Source: Mycobacterium sp. (GTDB lineage: Bacteria; Actinomycetota; Actinomycetes; Mycobacteriales; Mycobacteriaceae). Taken from it: DNA of 9,576 nucleotides. Below the pieces are notes generated by a model. The model saw only the letters and a program-made list of their open reading frames with translations. It was not told the DNA's origin and made no database searches. The stretch lies in the NCBI GenBank assembly GCA_025965815.1, contig JAOPWF010000441.1, positions 1 to 9,576 on the forward strand, in the 5' to 3' direction. Numbering within the stretch: position 1 is the first letter of the stretch; each line of letters starts with the position of its first letter. This document shows, in pieces, positions 1-5,828 of this stretch. The position numbers were made by a program, and so were the translations under genes.

Positions 1-672
1 GACGGCGACTTCCTCGACGTGGCGGCGCAGGCCGGCCAGGCCATCATCACCGGCTACGCCCGGGTGGACGGTCATACCGTAGGGGTGATCGCCAACCAGC
101 CGTTGCACATGTCCGGAGCGATCGACAACGAGGCCTGCGACAAGGCCGCGCGATTCGTCCGGTTCTGCGATTCCTTCAACGTCCCACTGGTTTTCGTGGT
201 GGACACTCCCGGGTTCCTACCCGGTGTGGAGCAGGAGAAGAACGGGATCATCAAGCGCGGCGGCCGCTTCCTGTACGCCGTCGTCGAGGCTGATGTCCCG
301 AAGATCACCATCACGGTCCGTAAGTCCTACGGCGGTGCGTATGCGGTGATGGGGTCCAAGCAGCTGACCGCCGACCTCAACTTCGCCTGGCCGACCGCGC
401 GGATCGCGGTGATCGGTGCCGACGGTGCCGCTCAGTTGCTGGTCAAGCGCTTCCCGGATCCGACCGCTCCCGAGGTCCAGAAGATCAAGGCCGATTTCAT
501 CGAGGGTTACAACCTGAACTTGGCGATTCCATACATCGCCGCTGAGCGCGGCTACATCGACGCCGTCATCGAGCCGCATGAGACCCGCCTGAAACTGCGC
601 AGCGGGATGAGACTGTTGCGGAACAAGCAGATTCAGCGGGTGCAGCGCAAGCACGGCCTGATCCCGATCTAA
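1..672 (+). CDS. accD4: AccD4, acyl-CoA carboxylase carboxyltransferase subunit (3' part)
   Basis: This is the last 223 residues of a biotin-dependent acyl-CoA carboxyltransferase; the frame is open to the left edge, so about 300 residues of a protein of roughly 520 are missing. The C-terminal carboxyltransferase half is plain: [14 protein letters not shown] followed by GIIKRGG, then [12 protein letters not shown], whose glycine-rich turn shapes the oxyanion and acyl-CoA site, then [16 protein letters not shown]. It ends KHGLIPI. In mycobacteria AccD4 works with AccA3, AccD5 and AccE5 to carboxylate C24-C26 acyl-CoA, which Pks13 condenses with the meromycolic chain. The symbol rests on the family plus position: accD4 converges on the emb operon in M. 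tuberculosis too. AccD5 or AccD6 would fit the family but not the place. The product is cytoplasmic. Confidence 0.9.
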   Translation, partial: DGDFLDVAAQAGQAIITGYARVDGHTVGVIANQPLHMSGAIDNEACDKAARFVRFCDSFNVPLVFVVDTPGFLPGVEQEKNGIIKRGGRFLYAVVEADVPKITITVRKSYGGAYAVMGSKQLTADLNFAWPTARIAVIGADGAAQLLVKRFPDPTAPEVQKIKADFIEGYNLNLAIPYIAAERGYIDAVIEPHETRLKLRSGMRLLRNKQIQRVQRKHGLIPI

Positions 673-720
673 CCGGCCGACCCCAGCCGTATCGTGCGCG
701 ACACTGAAGCTTCGAAAGCG

Positions 721-735
721 AGGCGCCCGACGCCT
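721..735 (+). terminator. weak hairpin after accD4
   Basis: A five-base-pair stem (aggcg at 721-725 with cgcct at 731-735) closes a five-base loop 48 bases after the accD4 stop and is followed by the AT-richer ttattc. Mycobacterial terminators often lack a long U-tract, so this could end accD4 transcription, but the stem is short and such hairpins are common by chance in GC-rich DNA. Confidence 0.25.
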
Positions 736-897
736 TATTCGTCTGCGACACGCCGAGAGAGTTACGTGGCGCAACCTGGGTGTTTGCCAGCTGGAGGGCC
801 CGTTCATCCACGGGTAGTCCCCAACGAGTTAATCCACTGGGAGGAGTAATCCCTCTTTGGATGGCATGCCCAGTCGCGATGCCAGCACTTTAGTTCT

Positions 898-993
898 GTG
901 GCTGCGATCGGCATCGCGTTGCGCGGTGTGCCGCCGGCCAAGCGAGCTGAGGTCCTGCGTGCACTCGCCGAGTGCTTACGGCCGCGGCGCTAG
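898..993 (+). pseudogene. possible gene relic, unassigned
   Basis: In the frame of positions 898-993 the DNA reads as about 31 residues that look like real protein (GVPPAKRAEVLRALAECL) and then stops at a TAG. Third codon positions are fairly GC-rich. There is no convincing start or ribosome binding site, and upstream in the same frame the translation turns into atypical sequence. The pattern loosely recalls the helix before the first cofactor-binding strand in aldehyde dehydrogenases, but it is too short to assign. It may be the tail of a decayed gene between accD4 and the amidase, or chance. Confidence 0.15.
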
Positions 994-1005
994 TCCAGGT
1001 ACGCT
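976..1005 (+). promoter_or_regulatory. candidate promoter for the amidase
   Basis: TTACGG (976-981) and TACGCT (1000-1005) are separated by 18 bases. TACGCT fits the TANNNT pattern of mycobacterial housekeeping -10 boxes, while the -35 is poor. It lies about 80 bases before the amidase start. This is a by-eye match only, and read-through from accD4 is an alternative. Confidence 0.22.
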
Positions 1006-1058
1006 ATGCAAGGGTCAGCAACAGGCAGCTCCGCCTATTCGTTACATACGTAGAACAA

Positions 1059-1070
1059 CCGAAGCTTCGG
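1059..1070. repeat. 12-bp perfect palindrome before the amidase ribosome binding site
   Basis: ccgaagcttcgg is a perfect 12-base palindrome ending four bases before the Shine-Dalgarno-like gggag. It could be a small operator or a hairpin near the translation start. Its eight-base core gaagcttc also occurs at 706-713. No regulator gene is in the window to connect with it. Confidence 0.3.
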
Positions 1071-1073
1071 CAC

Positions 1074-1078
1074 GGGAG
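1074..1078 (+). promoter_or_regulatory. ribosome binding site that decides the amidase start
   Basis: gggag sits six bases before the ATG at 1085, and only three before the in-frame GTG at 1082. The spacing favours the ATG over the GTG and over the far upstream TTG at 857. Confidence 0.6.
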
Positions 1079-1084
1079 CACGTG

Positions 1085-2203
1085 ATGCATCCGCCGGTGG
1101 ACACGGTCCACGCGTTCATCGGTCCGCCGCACATCTTGGCCGACGGTGCACCCGACGGTCCGCTGGCCGGAACGACGCTGGCCGTCAAGGACGTCATCGA
1201 CGTCGCGGGGGTGGTGACCGGCGCGGGCAACCCGACCTATACCCGCGACCATTCAACCGCAGTCGCGAACGCACCGGCGGTCGCTCAACTCGTCGCGGTC
1301 GGCGCGACGGTGATCGGCAAGACCATCACCGACGAGCTGGCGTATTCGTTGGCCGGCAACAACATTCACTACGGCACTCCGCGTAATGTCGCGGCTCCCG
1401 GCCATCTCCCCGGCGGCTCCTCGGCCGGTTCGGCGGCGGCGGTGGCTGCCGGGCTGTGCGATCTCGCGCTGGGCACCGACACCGGCGGCTCGATCCGGGT
1501 GCCGTCGAGTTACTGCGGGATCATCGGTTGGCGGCCCACGCACGGCGCGGTGGCCGACACCGGGATCGTGCACCTGGCCCGATCGTTCGACACCGTCGGC
1601 GTGATGGTCCGCGACCCCGCGATCCTGGTGAAGACGGCCGACGTCCTGTTGGCAGGCCGGCCGGAACCGCCGCCTATCACCGCGGTTCTCCCCATCGGCG
1701 AGGTGCTGGACGTCGACCTGGCCGACTGCGCCGAAGCGTTCCGGCTGATCCAGGGCTACGAGGCGTGGGCCGAGCACGGGGGGTGGATCAGCCGGGCACA
1801 TCCCGACTTCGCGCCGGACATCGCGGCGCGGTTCGAGGCGGCGTCGCGGATCACCGCCGACGATGTCGAGCCGGCGCTGCGGCTGCGGGAGACGGTGCGC
1901 GCGTTGGTTATTGAGGCCACCTCCGGGGGCCGCGTCCTCGTCGGGCCCGCGGCCGCCGGCGGCGCACCCGCGCTGGACGCCGATGCCGACACAATCGCCA
2001 TGGCCCGTGCCGCGACGATGCGGCTCACCTGCGTGGCCGGTCTGGCGGGCGCACCGGTGGTGGTGTTGCCGCTGTCGAACGACGGCGATCTTCCGCTCGG
2101 CGTGGCCCACCTCGGTGCGCCGGGCTCCGACCGATCACTGGTCCGCTGGGCCGCCGGTTGCTCGCGCCAGCAGACACAGAATCGCACGCCCAGGCCCCAA
2201 TAA
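1085..2203 (+). CDS. amidase-signature family hydrolase, AMI1-like
   Basis: This 372-residue enzyme hydrolyses a carboxamide to the acid and ammonia. The complete Ser-cisSer-Lys triad is visible: Lys35 in AVKDVIDVAG, cis-Ser112 in PGGSSAGSA, and nucleophile Ser136 in GTDTGGSIRVPS. Ser112 and Ser136 are the usual 24 residues apart. Plant AMI1 (indole-3-acetamide hydrolase) has these residues at 36, 113 and 137 as I recall. The similarity extends to GNP, GKTITDELAYS, HYGTPRN and ARSFDTVG, so the protein belongs to the short AMI1-like branch rather than the roughly 460-residue mycobacterial AmiA-D type. The substrate is not known, and indole-acetamide is only one possibility. No signal peptide or membrane segment is seen, so it is probably cytoplasmic. 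The ATG at 1085 is chosen for its ribosome binding site and because homology begins about there. The last residues, from about Arg361, are encoded by the left arm of a long hairpin and look unlike the family's usual ending. It runs in the same direction as accD4, 412 bases downstream. Confidence 0.88.
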   Translation: MHPPVDTVHAFIGPPHILADGAPDGPLAGTTLAVKDVIDVAGVVTGAGNPTYTRDHSTAVANAPAVAQLVAVGATVIGKTITDELAYSLAGNNIHYGTPRNVAAPGHLPGGSSAGSAAAVAAGLCDLALGTDTGGSIRVPSSYCGIIGWRPTHGAVADTGIVHLARSFDTVGVMVRDPAILVKTADVLLAGRPEPPPITAVLPIGEVLDVDLADCAEAFRLIQGYEAWAEHGGWISRAHPDFAPDIAARFEAASRITADDVEPALRLRETVRALVIEATSGGRVLVGPAAAGGAPALDADADTIAMARAATMRLTCVAGLAGAPVVVLPLSNDGDLPLGVAHLGAPGSDRSLVRWAAGCSRQQTQNRTPRPQ

Positions 2204-2226
2204 GTGCGAGTCTGCGTCTGCTGGCG
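2165..2226. repeat. long inverted repeat overlapping the amidase stop; probable terminator or dispersed palindrome
   Basis: The arms 2165-2187 and 2204-2226 are 23 bases each and pair at 21 of 23 positions (mismatches 2176/2215 and 2181/2210), around a 16-base loop (2188-2203) that ends with the amidase TAA. The transcript would form a very stable hairpin on either strand. It sits between convergent genes, as a bidirectional, U-tract-free terminator might. The core cgccagcagac with tctgcgtctgctggcg resembles 'gcagacgca' motifs I recall near many mycobacterial gene ends; that memory is unchecked. Confidence 0.75.
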
Positions 2227-2305
2227 GCGTTGGCCGGCGGCGCGGGCGACAGCTGGGGGCCGCACCGGGCGGTCACCCATTCGGGCCTACCGCGGCGACG
2301 ATGCG

Positions 2306-2392
2306 GTGGTGTCTGACCTCGCCGACCTGCTGAAACACCCCGCGGTGACCGTCGCCACCGGGGCCGCGGCCACTGCGGTGTCGACTGCATAG
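2306..2392 (+). other. short coding-like ORF, unassigned
   Basis: From GTG at 2306 to TAG at 2390-2392 the DNA encodes 28 residues (SDLADLLKHPAVTVATG, then an Ala/Thr/Val-rich tail) with very GC-rich third codon positions, which is typical of real genes here. There is no good ribosome binding site. The frame stays open upstream as far as the hairpin, so this could be the tail of a gene whose front was lost, a tiny protein, or chance. Confidence 0.2.
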
Positions 2393-2525
2393 TAGGAAAC
2401 CAGTACAGCTCCTGGTGCAGAACGGCGACCGCAATGAACACCAGTGCCAGCGCCCGCACCAGCAGTGCGACACCGACTATGGCATACACGCGCGCACGCC
2501 TGTTGCCCCGTTCAACAGCAGGCAC
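2391..2525 (-). other. possible small membrane-protein gene or its remnant after embB
   Basis: A GTG start at 2525 lies eight bases after the embB stop with agga six bases before it. The first 45 or so residues look natural: a basic start (ERGNRRARVYA), then one hydrophobic segment from about residue 13 to 36 (IVGVALLVRALALVFIAVAV) containing one Arg, then LHQELYWFP. After that the frame becomes Arg/Pro-rich and stays open to 2025, antisense to the amidase, which is implausible. In the other minus-strand frame, SYYAVDTAVAAAPVATVTAG looks more protein-like and ends soon after, so a frameshift near 2400 may have broken a small gene. Family unknown. Confidence 0.3.
2500..2518 (-). terminator. 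small hairpin just after embB
   Basis: ctgttg (2500-2505) pairs with caacag (2513-2518) around a seven-base loop, 15 bases past the embB stop on the minus strand. There is no U-tract. It could be a weak terminator, but it lies inside the candidate small reading frame that starts at 2525, so both cannot easily be true. Confidence 0.25.
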
Positions 2526-2533
2526 GTGGGTTC

Positions 2534-5500
2534 CTACGGACCGATCCGGATCCGGCCGGGCTTCCACAGTCCGCTGTGGGTGGCCGTGCCGAGGTCGATC
2601 TGCGCGGGCTGGGCGTCGACGATGGTGTCGAACTTGCGCAACGAGCCCCAGTCGCGGCCCCAGTCGTGGGACAGATACGTCGCCATCACGTGCGCCCGCA
2701 GCAGCAGGTCGGTGATGCCCAGCAGCCCGCCGTTAAGGCCGTCCTCCCAGCTGTCGGTGTCCTGCTTCTTGGCGGTGTAGTCGGGGGTGATCCGGAAGGC
2801 CGGGATCTCGGTGACGCCGTTGACGTGGAACATCGGCTGCTGGCAGGGGAACGCCAGGCCGACCGCCCAGTCCATCAGCACCGGCTTGTCCGAGCCGACG
2901 TACTCCTGTACCGATCGCAGGTGGGGCACCCGTGGCGGCGTCACCGCGACCCAATCACCTGGCGTCAGTGAACGGTCTTCCACGACAACGCGTACCGCGA
3001 CCGCGTCGCGTGGAATGTCGGAACGGGCGAACCGCAGGTTGCGCCACGATGGGGCGGGTCCGATGTCGTCGGGTACCAGTCGGCCGGCGGGAACCGGCGC
3101 GCCGTCCGGTCCGGGCCTGGCGTACTCCAGTACGACGGTCTGCCCGTCGGTGTGCCCGTTGAGCACGCTATTGCCCGCGATCGTGCCTGCCGCGGTGACC
3201 ACCACCAGCGGGTGTCCGTCATCGGGGGCGGGCAGTCCGTACCAGGCGGAGGTCAGGGTGCTCTGCTGTTGCGCGCCCTGGGCGTAGCTGCCCGCCATCG
3301 GGACCCGCGACGGGTCGAGGCCGTAGGGCAGCGGCACCGTCGAGCCGTTGACGCCCGGGGTATGGAGGTTGGTCGGCGCATCCCAGTCGTAGTCAGTGCC
3401 GGGCTGCGGCAGCGTCATCCGGATCGCCTCGGCGACAATGTGTTCCGGCACGCCGCTGGGTGTGAAGCCGACCGGTCCGGCGCCGCCGAGGGGGCCCAGC
3501 GGTCCGTAATTGCCGGGCAGCGGGGTCAAAGCCCCGGCGTTGGCGTCCGGTTCGACGAGGACGTCATCGGCCAGCCCGCAGCCGCCAGCGAACGCCCGCA
3601 GGTTGGCTGCGGCGTTGGAGTAGGTGGGGTACTGGCGCACTACGCCGGCCAGCATCGACGCGACGAACACAACGACCATGAAGCCCGCGGCGATCGGGAT
3701 GGGTGCGGAAGTCAGCGCCCGCGCGACCCGGCTACCGCCGCGGTCACCGGGCCGAAAGTGCAGCCAGACGGCGTACAGCGCGGCGAGGGCGAACAGCGCG
3801 AAGAACACTGTGCTGATCGTGATTCCGCCAATGCGGGGCATCGCGCTGTTGAACGGCACGCCGTAGCTCGACACGTACCACCAGCCGTTGGTGGTCGCGA
3901 AGCACAACGCCAGCACGAACAGCAGCGCCGCCAGGAACGCCATCCGGTTGCGCGCCGAGCGCAGCACCGTCTGGGACACCAGCACGGTGGCCAGCGCCGC
4001 CATCGCCGCACCGACCGCGGCGAACAAACCGAAGTGGTGCACCCACTTGGTCGGGGTGAACATCAGGAAGAACATGGTGCCGAAGATGACGCCCATCAGC
4101 CGCCACGCCGGCCCGCGGGCCACCCCGGGAACTCGCTTGCGGCGCAACATGATGAACAGCGCGGTGAACAGCGAAAGCGCGGTGATCAGGAAGCCGAACC
4201 GCCGCGACAACGACCCGTCGACCGTCGGCAGGATCAGGTAGTAGTAGCGCAGGTTCTCGGTGTACCACTGCTGGCTGGGGCCGATCGCGGAGCGAATCCT
4301 GGTGGCCTCCAACACCGTTGACAGCGTCTGATCAGCGAAGACCACGGTGAGCACCACGAATCCGGCCGCCAGCAGCGGCGCCACCAGTGGCCAGGTGCCG
4401 ACGATGCGATGCCGTCGCACCAGAATTCGCAGGATCGGGCGGCCACCGGCCAGCAGCGCGGCGACGGCGATCAGGCCGGTGGGCTGGATGCCCAGGGTGA
4501 ACGCGGCGGTGACGATCGCCAGGGCGGCGGGCGTCAGCCGCCCGGAGATGACGGCCCGTTCGATCAGCACGTAGGTGATCAGTGCGCCGGCGGCGATGAT
4601 GGGTTCGGGCCGCAGGCCGTTGTTGAACGGCATCCACGCGGCGAGCAGCACCAGGCCGGCGGCCCACACCGCCGCCTTGCTCGACGCGACGGCCGGCCCA
4701 AGCCGGGGCAGCACCTCGCGGGACAGCAGCAGCCAGCACACCAGTGCCGCGATCAGGTCGGGCAGCCGGATCCAGATGCTGGCGTCGCTGACCCGGGTCA
4801 TCAGCGCGAGCAGGTTGTAGTACCAGCCGAACGGGTCCTCCGGGCTGCCGAACCAGCGGAAGTAGTTCGACATGTAGCCGGCGTGCCCGGCGGTGCGGGC
4901 CATCTGCAGGATGTAGCCGTCGTCCGACGAGTTGGCGCCGACAACGTGCCAGAGCAGGAAGCCGCCCACCACGGTGACGTCGGTGGCGGTGAAGGTACGC
5001 CAGCGGGCGGGGATGAGGCGACGCATCCGGCGCCCGTCGACCCGGTCTAGACGCCACAACGCGACCAACGAGATCACGGTCGCCGCGATCGCGAGCACCA
5101 TCGCCGCCAACTTCAGCGGGGTCGGCCTGGTGGAGAACCGGGTATCGATCGTCGCCGACAGCGACATCCCGGGCGGCGCGGGTCCGACCAGATCGGTGAA
5201 CACCCCGACGATCGCCGGGCGCAGGTTCGGGTCGGGGAATCCGGTCCGCAGTCCCCCGCTAGCGTGAGGTGCCCCCACGTTGCCGGTGGCCGGGTCGGTC
5301 AGCCCGACGAACGTCGCGAACGTTCCGGCCTCCGACGACGTGATCTCGATGCGCTGGCATCCGCCGGATGTCGCCGGCTCAGCGGCTCCGAGCGGCGAAG
5401 CCACCTGTGCCCGAGGCACACTCGCCACCACCACGTTGCGGACGATGACGTCGACGCGCTGGCTGTTGACGTTCACCAACAGCGCGTTGAGGGCGGCCTG

Positions 5501-5815
5501 CTTGCCGTCCTTGGGTGCGGTGCCCAGCAGCAGCCCGCCCGTCGGCGGCATCGAGCGCACCACATCGCAGGGCACCGTCACGGTCATCGTCACGGGCACC
5601 TGCGAGATCAGCGGCGCCGTGACGTTGGTGAGCCGGCCGTTCTGCGGCCAGTTCAGCGTCGCCGTGGTCTGCTCCACCGGGAGCAGCGGGGTGAGGATTG
5701 ACAGCAGGAAGCCGATCAGCCCGGCGACCGTCGCGACCCAGCGGGCCACCTTGAGGTCCCGGCTGACCCGGTCGCGGTCGTCGGCGGTCAGCACCCGGCT
5801 CTCAGTGGTCGTCAC
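2534..5815 (-). CDS. embB: EmbB, arabinosyltransferase of arabinogalactan
   Basis: This 1093-residue GT-C glycosyltransferase adds arabinofuranose from decaprenyl-phospho-arabinose to arabinogalactan outside the membrane, working with EmbA; it is the main ethambutol target. Visible parts: the first membrane segment at about 26-46, an extracytoplasmic carbohydrate-binding domain at about 47-235, a bundle of further segments at about 235-724 (the family has 15 in all), and a C-terminal carbohydrate-binding domain at about 725-1093. The catalytic GT-C motif NSSDDGY is at 295-301, with Asp298 matching M. tuberculosis Asp299. The proline motif [12 protein letters not shown] is at 394-405. Resistance-linked positions read Met305, Asp327 and Gln496 (M306, D328 and Q497 in M. 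tuberculosis), all the usual residues, but Pro405 replaces G406. The start is GTG at 5815, 13 bases after the embA stop; no other start is in frame behind it. Two short inserts in the N-terminal domain (residues 142-152 and about 178-189) are repeat-derived. Confidence 0.97.
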   Translation of the reverse strand: MTTTESRVLTADDRDRVSRDLKVARWVATVAGLIGFLLSILTPLLPVEQTTATLNWPQNGRLTNVTAPLISQVPVTMTVTVPCDVVRSMPPTGGLLLGTAPKDGKQAALNALLVNVNSQRVDVIVRNVVVASVPRAQVASPLGAAEPATSGGCQRIEITSSEAGTFATFVGLTDPATGNVGAPHASGGLRTGFPDPNLRPAIVGVFTDLVGPAPPGMSLSATIDTRFSTRPTPLKLAAMVLAIAATVISLVALWRLDRVDGRRMRRLIPARWRTFTATDVTVVGGFLLWHVVGANSSDDGYILQMARTAGHAGYMSNYFRWFGSPEDPFGWYYNLLALMTRVSDASIWIRLPDLIAALVCWLLLSREVLPRLGPAVASSKAAVWAAGLVLLAAWMPFNNGLRPEPIIAAGALITYVLIERAVISGRLTPAALAIVTAAFTLGIQPTGLIAVAALLAGGRPILRILVRRHRIVGTWPLVAPLLAAGFVVLTVVFADQTLSTVLEATRIRSAIGPSQQWYTENLRYYYLILPTVDGSLSRRFGFLITALSLFTALFIMLRRKRVPGVARGPAWRLMGVIFGTMFFLMFTPTKWVHHFGLFAAVGAAMAALATVLVSQTVLRSARNRMAFLAALLFVLALCFATTNGWWYVSSYGVPFNSAMPRIGGITISTVFFALFALAALYAVWLHFRPGDRGGSRVARALTSAPIPIAAGFMVVVFVASMLAGVVRQYPTYSNAAANLRAFAGGCGLADDVLVEPDANAGALTPLPGNYGPLGPLGGAGPVGFTPSGVPEHIVAEAIRMTLPQPGTDYDWDAPTNLHTPGVNGSTVPLPYGLDPSRVPMAGSYAQGAQQQSTLTSAWYGLPAPDDGHPLVVVTAAGTIAGNSVLNGHTDGQTVVLEYARPGPDGAPVPAGRLVPDDIGPAPSWRNLRFARSDIPRDAVAVRVVVEDRSLTPGDWVAVTPPRVPHLRSVQEYVGSDKPVLMDWAVGLAFPCQQPMFHVNGVTEIPAFRITPDYTAKKQDTDSWEDGLNGGLLGITDLLLRAHVMATYLSHDWGRDWGSLRKFDTIVDAQPAQIDLGTATHSGLWKPGRIRIGP
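5249..5278. repeat. palindromic in-frame insert in embB
   Basis: This GC-rich segment is centred on the perfect octamer cgctagcg (5257-5264), flanked by tcccc on one side and tgaggtgccccc on the other, which pair imperfectly. It encodes EmbB residues 180-189 (VGAPHASGGL). The remembered M. tuberculosis protein is about nine residues shorter here. It resembles 'ggggcacctc..gcgggggac' palindromes I recall scattered in mycobacterial genomes, not checked. Confidence 0.5.
5363..5389 (-). repeat. 27-bp emb repeat, copy C (in embB)
   Basis: On the minus strand it begins ggagccgc and, after a variable five-base middle, continues with cggcgacatcc and ggc. It matches copy A at 23 of 27 positions and copy B at 22. 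It encodes GAAEPATSG (EmbB residues 143-151), inside an insert relative to M. tuberculosis EmbB as I remember it. Confidence 0.6.
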
Positions 5816-5828
5816 GGCTTCACTCGCT

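Larger units (their letters stand above)
673..1084. other. accD4-amidase intergenic region
   Basis: These 412 bases hold no convincing complete gene. A TTG-start extension of the amidase frame begins at 857 and follows a good purine stretch (ggaggag, 840-846), but its translation is rich in Cys, Arg and Ser and unlike an amidase N-terminus. Other content is listed separately: a weak hairpin, a short coding-like relic, a promoter candidate and a palindrome. The octamer gaagcttc occurs at 706-713 and again at 1061-1068. Confidence 0.6.
2227..2533. other. amidase-embB intergenic region with coding-like fragments
   Basis: About 300 bases between the convergent amidase and embB lack a convincing intact gene. 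Coding-like stretches occur on both strands (2306-2392 plus, 2391-2525 minus) but neither forms a complete protein that I recognise. No tRNA-like or mobile-element sequence is seen. Confidence 0.5.

Noticed and set aside
217..807. Minus-strand reading frame of 196 codons over accD4
   Set aside because: Antisense shadow of the AccD4 frame, which has clear carboxyltransferase motifs.
861..893. Ten-codon reading frame (MACPVAMPAL) that could be a leader peptide
   Set aside because: The purine stretch is too far away (14 bases), and there is no downstream attenuator-like structure or codon bias to support it.
1006..1053. Fifteen-codon upstream reading frame before the amidase
   Set aside because: No ribosome binding site and no distinctive content; expected by chance.
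857..1084. N-terminal extension of the amidase from a TTG at 857 behind a strong ggaggag
   Set aside because: The extra 76 residues are rich in Cys, Arg and Ser and unlike the family, while the ATG at 1085 has its own ribosome binding site and places the triad where AMI1 has it.
3152..4321. Long plus-strand reading frame of 389 codons opposite embB
   Set aside because: Its translation is full of Arg, Gln, His and Gly with no domain pattern, typical of the antisense of a high-GC gene; embB on the other strand is certain.
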